NCBI GenBank assembly: GCA_964473255.1 | Contig: CAYYOT010000010.1 | Location: forward strand, 1-64,000 | Direction of reading: 5' to 3' | Source: Kuafuiihalomonas sp964473255 | GTDB lineage: Bacteria > Myxococcota > Kuafuiibacteriia > Kuafuiibacteriales > Kuafuiibacteriaceae | Length of the DNA stretch: 64,000 nt | In this document: in pieces, positions 42,130 through 50,719 of the stretch | How positions within the stretch are numbered: the stretch's first letter is position 1 | Layout of the letters: the number at the start of each line of letters is the position of its first letter | Notes under the pieces: generated by a model | Told to the model about the DNA's origin: nothing | The model's input: the letters and a program-made list of their open reading frames with translations, nothing else | Databases searched by the model: none | Translations under genes and position numbers: made by a program

Positions 42130-43558
42130 TTAGGCGAAGAGGGCTTCGGTAAACTCCTTCGGGTCGAAGTCTCGAAGGTCGCTTATGCCTTCCCCGATAC
42201 CGACGAATCGAACGGGAATCTCGAGGTCGTCGCAGATGGCGACCACCACACCGCCTTTTGCCGTGCCGTCGAGCTTCGTGAGCGCGATCGAGTCGATGTC
42301 GACCGCTGCCTTGAACTGGCGAGCCTGCGCAATGGCGTTCTGGCCCGTCGTCGCGTCGAGCACCATCATCACCTCGTGCGGGGCTCCCGCGAAAGCCTTG
42401 TTCATCGTCCGGCGGAGCTTCTTCAGCTCCTCCATCAGGTTGACCTTGGTGTGAAGACGCCCGGCGGTATCGCAGATGCAGATGTCGCTGCCTTCGCTCT
42501 GCGCCTTCTGAATGGCTTCGAACACGACGGACGACGGGTCGGCCCCGTCCTTGCCGCGAACGACGGTCGAGTCCGATTGCTCGCCCCATATTTGCAGCTG
42601 CTCCACCGCGGCCGCTCGAAAGGTATCACCAGCGGCCAACGTCACCTTCCTCCCTTGTGCCCGGTAGCGGGCGGCGAGCTTTCCGATGGTGGTCGTCTTC
42701 CCCACGCCGTTTACGCCGATGACCATGAGAACGAAGGGACCGTGGCCAAGGTCGAAGGGCGGGCACGGCAGGTCGACCATCTCGAGGATCTTCTTCCGCA
42801 GACGGTCGCGCACGGCCTCCGCATCGCTCTTTTCGGATCGGGATAGCTCGCTTCGAGCCTCTTCCAGGAGCTTCTCCGTGGTTTTGATGCCGATATCGCT
42901 GGTGACGAGCAGTGCCTCGATGTCCTCCAGAGCTTCCTCATCGAGCTCGCTCCCGAACAACAAGTCGTTGAGGCGAGACATGAAGCCCTTGCGCGTCTTC
43001 GTCAGGCCGGCGGCCAGGGTCTTGGCGGGCTCGGGCGGAGGCGCCGGCACGGGCGGGGCCTCCAGCGCGGGCGGGGCCTCCAGCGTGGGTTGGGCCTCCG
43101 GCGCGGGCGGGGCCTCCAGCGCGGGTTGGGCCTCCAGCGCGGGTTGGGCCTCCGGCGCGGGTTGGGCCTCCGGCGCGGGTTGGGCCTCCGGCGCGGGTTG
43201 GGCCTCCGGNNNNNNNNNNNNNNNNNNNNNNNNNNNNNNNNNNNNNNNNNNNNNNNNNNNNNNNNNNNNNNNNNNNNNNNNNNNNNNNNNNNNNNNNNNN
43301 NNNNNNNNNCGCGGGTTGGGCCTCCAGCGCGGGTTGGGCCTCCAGCGCGGGTTGGGCCTCCGGCAGGGGCTGGGATTCCGGCTCGGGCGGAGGCACTGGC
43401 TCGGACGGGGCATCCGGCGCGCTTTTCGCCGTCAGCTCCTCGGTTTTCGGAGGCGGCTCGACGGCCTTTTGTCCCCGGCGGGCGAGGTTCGCGCCGAGGA
43501 TGGCAAGGATCACCAGGGCAACGAGGCCCAGGGCTACCCAGAGGGGGTCGACGACCAT
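42130..43558 (-). CDS. ftsY: Signal recognition particle receptor FtsY (split by assembly gap)
   Basis: GTPase receptor that brings SRP-ribosome complexes to the membrane. The start (43558) gives one membrane-spanning helix (P-L-W-V-A-L-G-L-V-A-L-V-I-L-A-I-L-G), then an acidic Pro-rich region with 6-residue repeats of the form E-A-Q-P-A-P, cut by 100 N. The NG domain is complete after it: G-V-N-G-V-G-K-T-T-T (G1), D-T-A-G-R (G3), T-K-L-D-G-T-A-K-G-G (G4), ending L-F-A. Bases on either side of the N run (43310-43558 and 42130-43209) are both whole codons, so the apparent frame change is due to the 100-N filler. It follows smc by 50 bases. Confidence 0.93.
43043..43376 (-). repeat. 18-bp tandem repeats in ftsY, spanning the N gap
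   Basis: Plus-strand units of GGCCTCCGGCGCGGGTTG, with single-base variants (CAGCG for CGGCG, GGCGG for GGTTG), occur head to tail before and after the N run. In the gene each unit encodes Q-P-A-P-E-A or Q-P-A-L-E-A. Both flanks end on a unit boundary. The array explains the break in the assembly. Confidence 0.92.
43210..43309. other. Assembly gap of 100 N
   Basis: A run of exactly 100 N, a common scaffolder placeholder, inside the ftsY repeat array. The real length is unknown. Repeat phase is kept across it if the missing piece is a whole number of 18-bp units, possibly zero. Confidence 0.98.
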
Positions 43559-43608
43559 GCGCGGGGTTTAGAGCCCGCCGGCTGCGGACTCAACCGATTT
43601 CTGGGGAC

Positions 43609-46600
43609 TCAGCCGTTCGACGCGGCCGGCTTGTCGCTCTCCACGACGTCGACCGGCACGAGCTTGGAAACGCCTGGATCTTCCATCGTCACTCCGTACA
43701 GGCGGTCGGGAAGCTCCATGGTTCGCTTGTTGTGGGTGATGAGAATGAACTGGGAGATGGCGGACATCTCCCGGAGCATCTCGTTGTAGCGGCCGACGTT
43801 CGCTTCGTCGAGCGGGGCGTCGACCTCGTCGAGAAGACAAAACGGCGTGGGCTTTATGAGGAAGATCGCGAAGATCATTGCGACCGCGGTGAGCGCCTTT
43901 TCCCCACCGGACAGGAGGGTGACGTTCTGGAGCTTCTTCCCGGGAGGCTGGGCCATGATCTCGACCCCCGACTCCAGCGGATCCGATTCGTCGGTCATGA
44001 CCAGAGCGCACCGGCCACCGTTGAACAGTTTCGGGAAGACCTGCTGGAACTTTTCGTTCACGAGATGAAAGGCCTCGACGTAGCGTTCCTTGCTGGTCTT
44101 GTTGATCTTGCGGATGGCGGAGCGGAGCGACTCCACCGCATCTTCCAGGTCTTTCCGCTGGCCATCGAGAAAATCGAACCGCTCACGAACCTCCTGGCAC
44201 TCTTCGATGGCCGTGAGATTGATGGGCCCCATGGCATCGATGCGGCGCCGAAGCTTCTGGACGTTCTTGCGTTCGGCGGAGGTGAGGGGCGCCAGCCCGT
44301 GGTACTCCAACAGCTGTTCGTGAATGTCGACCTGGTAGCGTTCGTGCAGCTGCTCCTCGAGGTTGGCCTGTCCGATTTCGCACTCCCGCAGGCGCATCGC
44401 TCGCTCCCCGGACTCCTCCTTTTTGGCGTCGATCTCGGCGCGCTTTGCCCGGGTCTGCTCGTTGTCGGCTCGAAGCTTGGCTTCCTCTTCGAACAGTGCC
44501 TCCGAGATGGTCTGAAGCTCGACTCGCTCTTCGGATAGGTCGGTCGCGAGCGCCTCCGCCTCCCGTCGATGCTCGGCGATGCGTCCGTCGAGCTCTTCGG
44601 TCTCCGAAGACGAGCTCGACATAGCACTGCGGATCCGCTCCTGGCGGGCCTGGACTTCGTCGATTCGCCGCTGGATGCGCTCGGCGTTCTGCGCGGCCGA
44701 GTCGCGTTTTTCTCGGCGAGCGGCGGCCGCCACCCGCAGTTCGGTCAGCTCGGCCTGGAGCGATTGGGTCCGCTGGGCCAGCTTTGCGAGCTCCTCGCTC
44801 GATGCGCTGACCCGCTGCTCGGCCTGCTCCTTCAGCCGCGAGAGGTCGTCGATGTGGTCCCGGCGTTCCGACACAGAGTTGACGCGCTGCTCTCGCTCGG
44901 CCTCGAGCCCGGCGGCTTCCTCGTTCAAGGCTCGGCTTGCCGCCTCGTCGCGCTCGGCGTCTTGACGTTTTCGAGCCAGATCCTGCTCGAGGTTGACGAT
45001 CGACAGTTCACCCTCGTGGCCCCGGCGTGCGAGGTCCTTCAGGGCACTCTCGAGATCCAAGACCCGCTTCTTGAGCGTCGCCTGGCGCTCGTGAGTCAGT
45101 GCGACCTTGGCGTCGAGCGCGCGGACCTCTTCGGTCAGCTCCTTGATCTTGCGCTTCTGCGCCAGGATCCCCGCCGATCCATCGTTCGTACCGCCCCCGG
45201 TGAGCAGACCCACCGGGTCCAGAACCTCGCCGCGCAAGGTCACGAGAGTCTTGCGGTGGCCGTTTTCCCGCCACAGCTCCTTCGCCTTCTGCAGGTCGTC
45301 GACGACGACGACGTCGCCCAGCAGCACTCGGGCGACGTGCTCATAGCCGGGCTGAGCTCGCACGAGATCGACCATCTTCCCGCAGACCCCTCGGGTCGAC
45401 AGGTCCGGCCAGAGCTCATCCTCCGATTCGACCCAGACGAAGGAATCGGCGGCCTCCGGCACCGGAAGCTCGCTGGAGCCTTCGACACGAACGAGCTGGC
45501 TCGGTCCGGCGGCTCCATCCGGATGTCGGTTCGGGTCGGGGTCGGGACTGAGAGGGGCAGGATACGCCGGGCCGGCGTTCGACGGCAGACGGGAGCCGTC
45601 CCCGAGGGCCGGCGGAGCGGCATCGAGGTCGGCGGTGGTGGCTCCGTCGGACAAGGGTGGGCGCGACGAGCGCCGGCGAGGAGCCCAGCTCACGTGATCT
45701 TCGCGCAGGTCGAGCGGCACGAAGGTCGAACGCCCCTCGTTCTTGGACTGGAGAAACGCGATCGATTCGACGCCGGCGTCTTGGTTGTCGACGATGACGT
45801 ACTGGAGTCGATCCCCGAGGACGGCCTCGACCGCTGCCTCGTACCGTGGCTCGGCGGAGACCACGTCGGCGACCAGCCCATGAACCGCGCTTCCGGGCTC
45901 GGCCTGCGTCTGCCGCCGCTGCATCAGGGCACGTACGGCTTGCGTGCAGCCTTCGTAGCTCCTCTGGATCTCGGTCAGCGACGTGAGCCGCGCCCGACGG
46001 TCGGCCAGGTCATCCTTGAGACGGGTCAGGTCGGTCGAAGCTACGTGAAGCTCCTCCGTGAGGGATGCGAGGGATGCTTCGCGCTCGGAATGCTGGGCCT
46101 CGACGTCGAGTCGAAGCTGTCGACTCTCGGCGAGCGCGTTTTCTGCGTCCCGGGCCTGGTTCCGGGCATCCTTTGCCCGTTCGTGGGCCTCGCGGCTGGC
46201 CTGCCGGAGTCGTTCGATGCGGGTCGCCAGCTCGGCGAGCGAGCTCTCCAGCGCTGCCGCGGCGTTCTTCGCCTCGCTGATCCGAGTCAGGACGTCGAAG
46301 AGCTCCTGCTTGTCGGCCTCCAGCACCTGGCGCGCCTCGGTGTGCAGCGCCACGAGATCATCGAGCTCGGCCTGCTTGGCATCGACGGAGTCGGTTTCAC
46401 CCTGGGATTCGACTCCGAGGGTTCGCGAGATTTCGGCCGCCGAGTCCGCCTCGCGCATCAAACCTTCCAGTTCGCCTTCGAGCTCCACCAGCTCGGCCTG
46501 GGCCTCGGCGTGTCGTTCGATGAGCTTGGCCTTCTCCCGCGCGAACGACTCGGCATTGTTCTCGGCCAGCGCCTGGGCCTGCTGCTTGGCCATCAACTCG

Positions 46601-47472
46601 TGCTCGCGGGTTCGAAACGCGCCCTTGCGCTCGGCAAGGTCGGCTTCGGCGGCCTGCATCTGGGCCTCGTCGGAAGCGATGTCGGCCTCCATCTGTCCGA
46701 TCTCGGTCCTCGTGGACTCCAGCGCTCGCGCCTCGTGCGCCTGGGTCGCGGCGAGCTCCAGGTATCGATGTGCGCCCTGGTGCAGCTCCAGGCCTCGCAG
46801 TTCCGCCCGAAGGCTCTTGAACTGGCGGGCCTTCTCCGCCTGCTCCTCCAAGGTAGATAGCCGCTTCTTCAGCTCTTCGGTCAGGTCGCGAACACGCGTG
46901 AGGTTCTGCTCGGTGGCTTCGATGCGGCGTTCCGCCTGCCGGCGACGCGCCTTGTAGCGACTGACCCCGGCGGCGTCCTCGATGAAGGCCCGCCGGTCCT
47001 CGGGCTTCGAAGTCACGATGAGACCGATCCGGCCCTGCTCGATGATGGAGTAGGCGTTCTTCCCGATCCCCGTACCCATGAAGAGGTCGAGGATGTCTCG
47101 CAGCCGACACTGGACCTTGTTGATCCCGTACTCGGACGTCCCGTCCCGGAACAATCGACGGGTCACGGAGATCTCTTCGTAGCTTTGGTACTCGGGCGGG
47201 ACGAGCTGGCCGTCGTTCTTGAAGGTGATCGTCACCTCCGACATTCCCATCGGGCCCCGCTGCTCGGAGCCGGCGAAGATGACGTCCTGCATACCGCTCC
47301 CGCGCAGCTGCTTCGCGGCCTGCTCGCACATGACCCAGCGGATCGCATCGACGATGTTCGACTTTCCGCAGCCGTTGGGGCCGACGATCCCGGTGACGCC
47401 ATCGCCGAAGCGCAGGACGGTCCGATCGGCAAAGCTCTTGAAACCGTGGATTTCGAGGCGGCGGATCTTCAT
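43609..47472 (-). CDS. smc: Chromosome partition protein SMC
   Basis: ATPase of the condensin that compacts and separates chromosomes together with ScpA and ScpB. The 1287-residue protein has the N-terminal head with Walker A G-P-N-G-C-G-K-S-N (about 32-40), two long coiled-coil arms (about 170-500 and 720-1030), a hinge, and the C-terminal head with L-L-S-G-G-E-K-A-L-T-A (about 1189-1199) and Walker B C-L-L-D-E-V-D-A-P-L-D (about 1213-1223). At the hinge, about 85 Pro/Gly/Asp-rich residues (about 600-685) look inserted. It is the first gene of the smc-ftsY-zapA-fau-tyrS group. Confidence 0.96.
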   Translation of the reverse strand: MKIRRLEIHGFKSFADRTVLRFGDGVTGIVGPNGCGKSNIVDAIRWVMCEQAAKQLRGSGMQDVIFAGSEQRGPMGMSEVTITFKNDGQLVPPEYQSYEEISVTRRLFRDGTSEYGINKVQCRLRDILDLFMGTGIGKNAYSIIEQGRIGLIVTSKPEDRRAFIEDAAGVSRYKARRRQAERRIEATEQNLTRVRDLTEELKKRLSTLEEQAEKARQFKSLRAELRGLELHQGAHRYLELAATQAHEARALESTRTEIGQMEADIASDEAQMQAAEADLAERKGAFRTREHELMAKQQAQALAENNAESFAREKAKLIERHAEAQAELVELEGELEGLMREADSAAEISRTLGVESQGETDSVDAKQAELDDLVALHTEARQVLEADKQELFDVLTRISEAKNAAAALESSLAELATRIERLRQASREAHERAKDARNQARDAENALAESRQLRLDVEAQHSEREASLASLTEELHVASTDLTRLKDDLADRRARLTSLTEIQRSYEGCTQAVRALMQRRQTQAEPGSAVHGLVADVVSAEPRYEAAVEAVLGDRLQYVIVDNQDAGVESIAFLQSKNEGRSTFVPLDLREDHVSWAPRRRSSRPPLSDGATTADLDAAPPALGDGSRLPSNAGPAYPAPLSPDPDPNRHPDGAAGPSQLVRVEGSSELPVPEAADSFVWVESEDELWPDLSTRGVCGKMVDLVRAQPGYEHVARVLLGDVVVVDDLQKAKELWRENGHRKTLVTLRGEVLDPVGLLTGGGTNDGSAGILAQKRKIKELTEEVRALDAKVALTHERQATLKKRVLDLESALKDLARRGHEGELSIVNLEQDLARKRQDAERDEAASRALNEEAAGLEAEREQRVNSVSERRDHIDDLSRLKEQAEQRVSASSEELAKLAQRTQSLQAELTELRVAAAARREKRDSAAQNAERIQRRIDEVQARQERIRSAMSSSSSETEELDGRIAEHRREAEALATDLSEERVELQTISEALFEEEAKLRADNEQTRAKRAEIDAKKEESGERAMRLRECEIGQANLEEQLHERYQVDIHEQLLEYHGLAPLTSAERKNVQKLRRRIDAMGPINLTAIEECQEVRERFDFLDGQRKDLEDAVESLRSAIRKINKTSKERYVEAFHLVNEKFQQVFPKLFNGGRCALVMTDESDPLESGVEIMAQPPGKKLQNVTLLSGGEKALTAVAMIFAIFLIKPTPFCLLDEVDAPLDEANVGRYNEMLREMSAISQFILITHNKRTMELPDRLYGVTMEDPGVSKLVPVDVVESDKPAASNG

Positions 47473-47558
47473 TCGAGCCTATCCTCGTCTATTGCGCGCT
47501 CGGACAGAACGCAACCCCTTGATGTCTAGCACCGCCGGACCCCAACATCTGGGTATGG

Positions 47559-48419
47559 TCAGGCGGACGGGGCGCGACCCTCCCCGGGGCCGCTGAGGGC
47601 TTCCGTGTACCGCGGGTCGGTCCGGATTCCGTCGAACTTTCGATCCGATTCGACCCAGAGGCGGACGTTCTGGGGCTCGATCCGCATAGCCTCCGCCAGC
47701 ACGTCGAACGCGTCGTCGTTGCGGCCCCAGGCCGAATAGAGCGACGCGAGATGGTAAGGAATGAGGACGTCGCCCGATCGCAACTCCCGAGCTCGGGCCA
47801 GTGATGCTTCCGCCTCGGCGTAGAAGCCTTGAAACGAGTAGGCCACGCCCAGGTCGAGCAGGGCGTCGACGTTCTCGGGCTCGACGCGGACGACCTCTTT
47901 CAGGATGCGGATGGCCTCAGCGTGTTGACCGGCATCGATCAAGGCTCCGGCCAGCTCGAGCTGCGCACCGTAGTCGGCGGGGTCGAGCTCGACGGCCACC
48001 CGAAACTCTTCGATAGCTTTGTCGAGATCGCCCGCATCGAGGTAGCAGAGCCCGAGGTTCACGTGGGCGTCCGCGTAGTCGTACTCGAGCCGGATCGCCT
48101 CCTGGTATCGCTCTACGGCCATTTCGTGCCCATGGGTCGATAAAAAGCACGCGAGATTGTAGTGGGCGGTCGGGCTGTCGGGCTCGAGGCGGATGGCTTC
48201 CAAGTACTCGCCGAGAGCCTCGAGAAACATGCCCTTTTCGCCGTACACCGTGGCGAGGTTGTCGTGGGCATGTGCCGACTCCGGGTCGAGCTCGATGGCC
48301 TTGCGGAACGCTGCGATCGCTTCGTCCAGCCACTTGCGGTCCGCGGCTTCGATGCCCCGGCTGTTGTATTCGTCGCTCTGCTGCTGTCGGCGAGTCTTGT
48401 CGCGATCGTTGCCACTCAT
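47559..48419 (-). CDS. TPR-repeat protein
   Basis: A 286-residue protein composed mostly of about seven TPR units. Several read clearly, for example A-I-A-A-F-R-K-A-I-E-L-D-P-E-S, A-L-G-E-Y-L-E-A-I-R-L-E-P-D-S and A-I-E-E-F-R-V-A-V-E-L-D-P-A-D. No signal peptide or membrane segment is seen, so it is probably a cytoplasmic scaffold. Role unknown. The start ATG at 48419 is taken; an in-frame ATG eight codons upstream (48443) is possible. It is upstream of smc on the same strand, 86 bases away. Confidence 0.8.
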   Translation of the reverse strand: MSGNDRDKTRRQQQSDEYNSRGIEAADRKWLDEAIAAFRKAIELDPESAHAHDNLATVYGEKGMFLEALGEYLEAIRLEPDSPTAHYNLACFLSTHGHEMAVERYQEAIRLEYDYADAHVNLGLCYLDAGDLDKAIEEFRVAVELDPADYGAQLELAGALIDAGQHAEAIRILKEVVRVEPENVDALLDLGVAYSFQGFYAEAEASLARARELRSGDVLIPYHLASLYSAWGRNDDAFDVLAEAMRIEPQNVRLWVESDRKFDGIRTDPRYTEALSGPGEGRAPSA

Positions 48420-48539
48420 TCGCGCGATCCGAGGCGCATCCAACTACTCATCGGGCCCGGGCCCGTCAACGAAGGACCACGCCAAGTGTCCTGGATGCCT
48501 AGTTTACTCGCTTGAAGCCCTGTGGCTATGGTCCCGGCG

Positions 48540-49310
48540 ATGAACCGAAGGGGATGCGCCGCTCTGGCCGTGGCGCTGTGGGGAAACCTGATGTGGGTGG
48601 GCTGCGGAGATGATTCCGACGGCGGCAGCAACCCGGTAACGGCGGCCGAGGCCCGGGACTACTACGGGCTCACACCAGGGACGTGCATCGTCTACAGCCG
48701 CAACTTCTCCGACGTCCTCAAGGCGTCGGTCGAGGTGACGCTGCCGCCCGAAAACCTGTTTCCGGGCAGGGACGTCCGTCAATGGGAGCTCAACACCATC
48801 GGGAGCAGCGACCTGGCGATCCGTCGGTGGTTCGAGGTCGTCGGCGGAGAGGTACGAATGATCCGTGACCAGGTCGGCACCACGACCGACAACCGATTTC
48901 GGCGCGACTACGAGGACGCCCCCCCGCTCTGGGCGGTCATTCAGCGGCAGACCGCCGACGAGCTCGAGTTTCAGGGCAATCGGTTCACGGTGACGACGAC
49001 GCCCACGAGAGTCGTGGGTCCGGACGGTGAGGAAGACGACGGCACGGTCGAGGTCCATACGTGGGACTTGACCGACGACGACGTCGATTTCGAAGGCATG
49101 TCGACCTTCGCGTTCCAGTATTTGCTGGAGCGTGACAACGACCAGGATTCGTCGGCCTACAACTTCGTTCCATTCATCGGTTTCGTTCGCATCGATGACT
49201 TTGGCGAGGACTTCGGCGGCACCGGCGCCGAGTTCCGTATGATCGATTCTCGAGTCTGCTCGGAGAGCGGCTCGTGTGAAGGTAACCCGTCGGAGTGCAC
49301 GCCGCTCTGA
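48540..49310 (+). CDS. Putative lipoprotein of unknown function
   Basis: A 256-residue protein with an N-terminal hydrophobic segment ending in W-V-G-C near residue 21, a plausible lipobox, followed by a Gly/Asp-rich stretch typical of mature lipoproteins. The remainder is beta-rich and acidic, with a cluster of Cys near the C-terminus (V-C-S-E-S-G-S-C ... S-E-C). No family recognised. It is divergent from the TPR gene and 34 bases ahead of the next lipoprotein on the same strand, so the two are probably cotranscribed. Confidence 0.65.
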   Translation: MNRRGCAALAVALWGNLMWVGCGDDSDGGSNPVTAAEARDYYGLTPGTCIVYSRNFSDVLKASVEVTLPPENLFPGRDVRQWELNTIGSSDLAIRRWFEVVGGEVRMIRDQVGTTTDNRFRRDYEDAPPLWAVIQRQTADELEFQGNRFTVTTTPTRVVGPDGEEDDGTVEVHTWDLTDDDVDFEGMSTFAFQYLLERDNDQDSSAYNFVPFIGFVRIDDFGEDFGGTGAEFRMIDSRVCSESGSCEGNPSECTPL

Positions 49311-49344
49311 TCGAGGGGCGGCTCCGGAGGGGAAGGGGGAGGTT

Positions 49345-50163
49345 ATGAGAGTTCTGAATCGTTTCGCGGTCAGCGCGGTCGTCGCGCTCGGGGCGTGTGC
49401 CGGCAAAGGGGGTAGCGGTCCGGTGGCGCCGATGGTCGTCGACGCCGAACGGATCATTCCCAGCATCGAGGCGCTCGACCGGGTCAAAGCCAAGTGCAAG
49501 CTGACCATCCGGAACGTCCGTGCGACCCCGGTCACGGTTACCGGGTTCAGCTATTCGTTCACGGCCGAGGACCCGATGGTCGAGTCGGTCTCAAAGAAGA
49601 TCGAGGCGAAACACGTGATCGAGGCGGGAACGACGGTCAGCATCGAACTCGAGGAAGAGATGCGTCTCCCCATCAAGAGTGACGGGTATCTCGACTTGCT
49701 GGCCAAGCGCTCGGTTCCGGTGAAGCTCGCTGGTTCGGTCACGTTCGACGACGAAACGAGCACGGATTTCGTTCGAGCGGGTTCGGTCGCCATGCCGAAG
49801 CTGCCGAAGCTGGTCGTCTTTCAGACCCAGGCCGGTCGCTACGAGGGTGAGGGCGTCAACGTGATCTTCTATCTACGACTCGTAAACGAGAACCCGTTCG
49901 GCACGGTCGTCGAAACCGCGACCTACGCGATCGAGCTCGAAGGCAAGACCGTCACCGACGGAACCGCCGGCATCGGAATCCGTCTCGTGCAAGGGGGCGC
50001 TCAAGAATACGAAGTGAACGCCGACATCGACGAGAGCACCTTTGGCAGCGACTACAAGAAGTACTTGAAGGCTTCGATCATCGACTACGTGGTGAGCGGT
50101 GAGCTCACCATCGAGGGCATCACGACCCCGTACAGTCACGGGGGCACGATCGAGTTCGATTGA
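49345..50163 (+). CDS. LEA type 2 (WHy domain)-like lipoprotein
   Basis: A 272-residue protein with a good lipoprotein signal (A-L-G-A-C near residue 17). After it, two similar beta-sandwich units are visible: one with K-C-K-L-T-I-R-N-V-R-A-T-P-V-T-V-T-G-F-S-Y and one with I-F-Y-L-R-L-V-N-E-N-P-F-G-T-V-V-E-T-A-T-Y. The pattern of N-x-P followed by a Y three to eight residues later resembles LEA type 2/WHy proteins, which in bacteria are periplasmic or surface proteins of unclear function. A GGGGGAGG-type ribosome binding site precedes the ATG. A hairpin (50178-50202) follows the stop. Confidence 0.7.
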   Translation: MRVLNRFAVSAVVALGACAGKGGSGPVAPMVVDAERIIPSIEALDRVKAKCKLTIRNVRATPVTVTGFSYSFTAEDPMVESVSKKIEAKHVIEAGTTVSIELEEEMRLPIKSDGYLDLLAKRSVPVKLAGSVTFDDETSTDFVRAGSVAMPKLPKLVVFQTQAGRYEGEGVNVIFYLRLVNENPFGTVVETATYAIELEGKTVTDGTAGIGIRLVQGGAQEYEVNADIDESTFGSDYKKYLKASIIDYVVSGELTIEGITTPYSHGGTIEFD

Positions 50164-50177
50164 GGCGACGCTTCGGC

Positions 50178-50202
50178 ACCGCCCCTCAGTCGGAGGGGCG
50201 GT
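50178..50202. terminator. Bidirectional terminator-like hairpin
   Basis: ACCGCCCCTC, a 5-base loop (AGTCG) and GAGGGGCGGT form a perfect 10-bp stem, with an outer GAGGCGAC/GTCGCCTC pair. It lies between two converging genes, 15 bases after the lipoprotein stop, and its right side reaches into the 3' end of the RHH gene. No T tract is present. Confidence 0.6.
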
Positions 50203-50380
50203 TGGTCGCCTCGGACAACACGTCGGTGGTCGATGGGATCCGTCGCAGCTCGGTGCGCGCCACCCGCCAGGCCTGCTGAACGATCCAGGAAACCGAGCGA
50301 TCTTGGCGCTTGGCCTCTTTCTGAATCTCCTCCAGCATCTGCTCGGGAAAATAAAGGCTCTGTTTGACGCCGGTGCTCAT
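50186..50380 (-). CDS. Small ribbon-helix-helix protein, myxobacterial type (copy 1)
   Basis: A 64-residue protein with K-Q-S-L-Y-F-P-E-Q-M-L-E-E-I-Q-K-E-A-K followed by R-Q-D-R-S-V-S-W-I-V-Q-Q-A-W. This pattern is a strand followed by two helices as in CopG/RHH regulators, and matches the small family I recall from myxobacteria as TIGR04563. It is a paralogue of the next gene upstream (50411-50605), which is nearly the same over the first 50 residues, and the two are 30 bases apart on one strand. Target unknown. Confidence 0.8.
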   Translation of the reverse strand: MSTGVKQSLYFPEQMLEEIQKEAKRQDRSVSWIVQQAWRVARTELRRIPSTTDVLSEATNRPSD

Positions 50381-50410
50381 GGAGTTTGTCCGTCCGTCGG
50401 GCGCAAGCCG

Positions 50411-50605
50411 CTACTCTTCACGGTTGCTCGATTCGAGCACGTCGTTGACGGATGGGAACCGCATGATCTCGGTGCGGGCGATGCGCCATGCCTGCTGCAC
50501 GATCCACGATAGTGAGCGGTCCTGTCGGTTCGCCTCTTCTTGTATTTCCTTGAGCATCTCCTCGGGGAAATAGAGAGACTGCTTACGCTTGTCGGTGTTC
50601 GCCAT
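50411..50605 (-). CDS. Small ribbon-helix-helix protein, myxobacterial type (copy 2)
   Basis: A 64-residue paralogue of the downstream gene: K-Q-S-L-Y-F-P-E-E-M-L-K-E-I-Q-E-E-A-N then R-Q-D-R-S-L-S-W-I-V-Q-Q-A-W-R-I-A-R. Differences are concentrated in the first ten and last fifteen residues. The start at M-A-N-T-D-K is chosen because the homologous region follows and a longer frame upstream is not conserved. The pair looks like a tandem duplication and could form mixed dimers. Confidence 0.8.
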   Translation of the reverse strand: MANTDKRKQSLYFPEEMLKEIQEEANRQDRSLSWIVQQAWRIARTEIMRFPSVNDVLESSNREE

Positions 50606-50719
50606 GGTCTCCTCGGTGGGTTGGGGCCCGGAACTTCCGCACATTCCCCGACCGCGAGGCATGATGGGGCTGGCAAGAGATCGTGTCAAGAATGCGCCCG
50701 GACCACGGTCGGTTCCACT

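Noticed and set aside
42130..43558. ftsY appears broken into two frames
   Set aside because: The break is caused by the 100-N filler; both parts are whole codons and the repeat phase is kept, so this is not a pseudogene.
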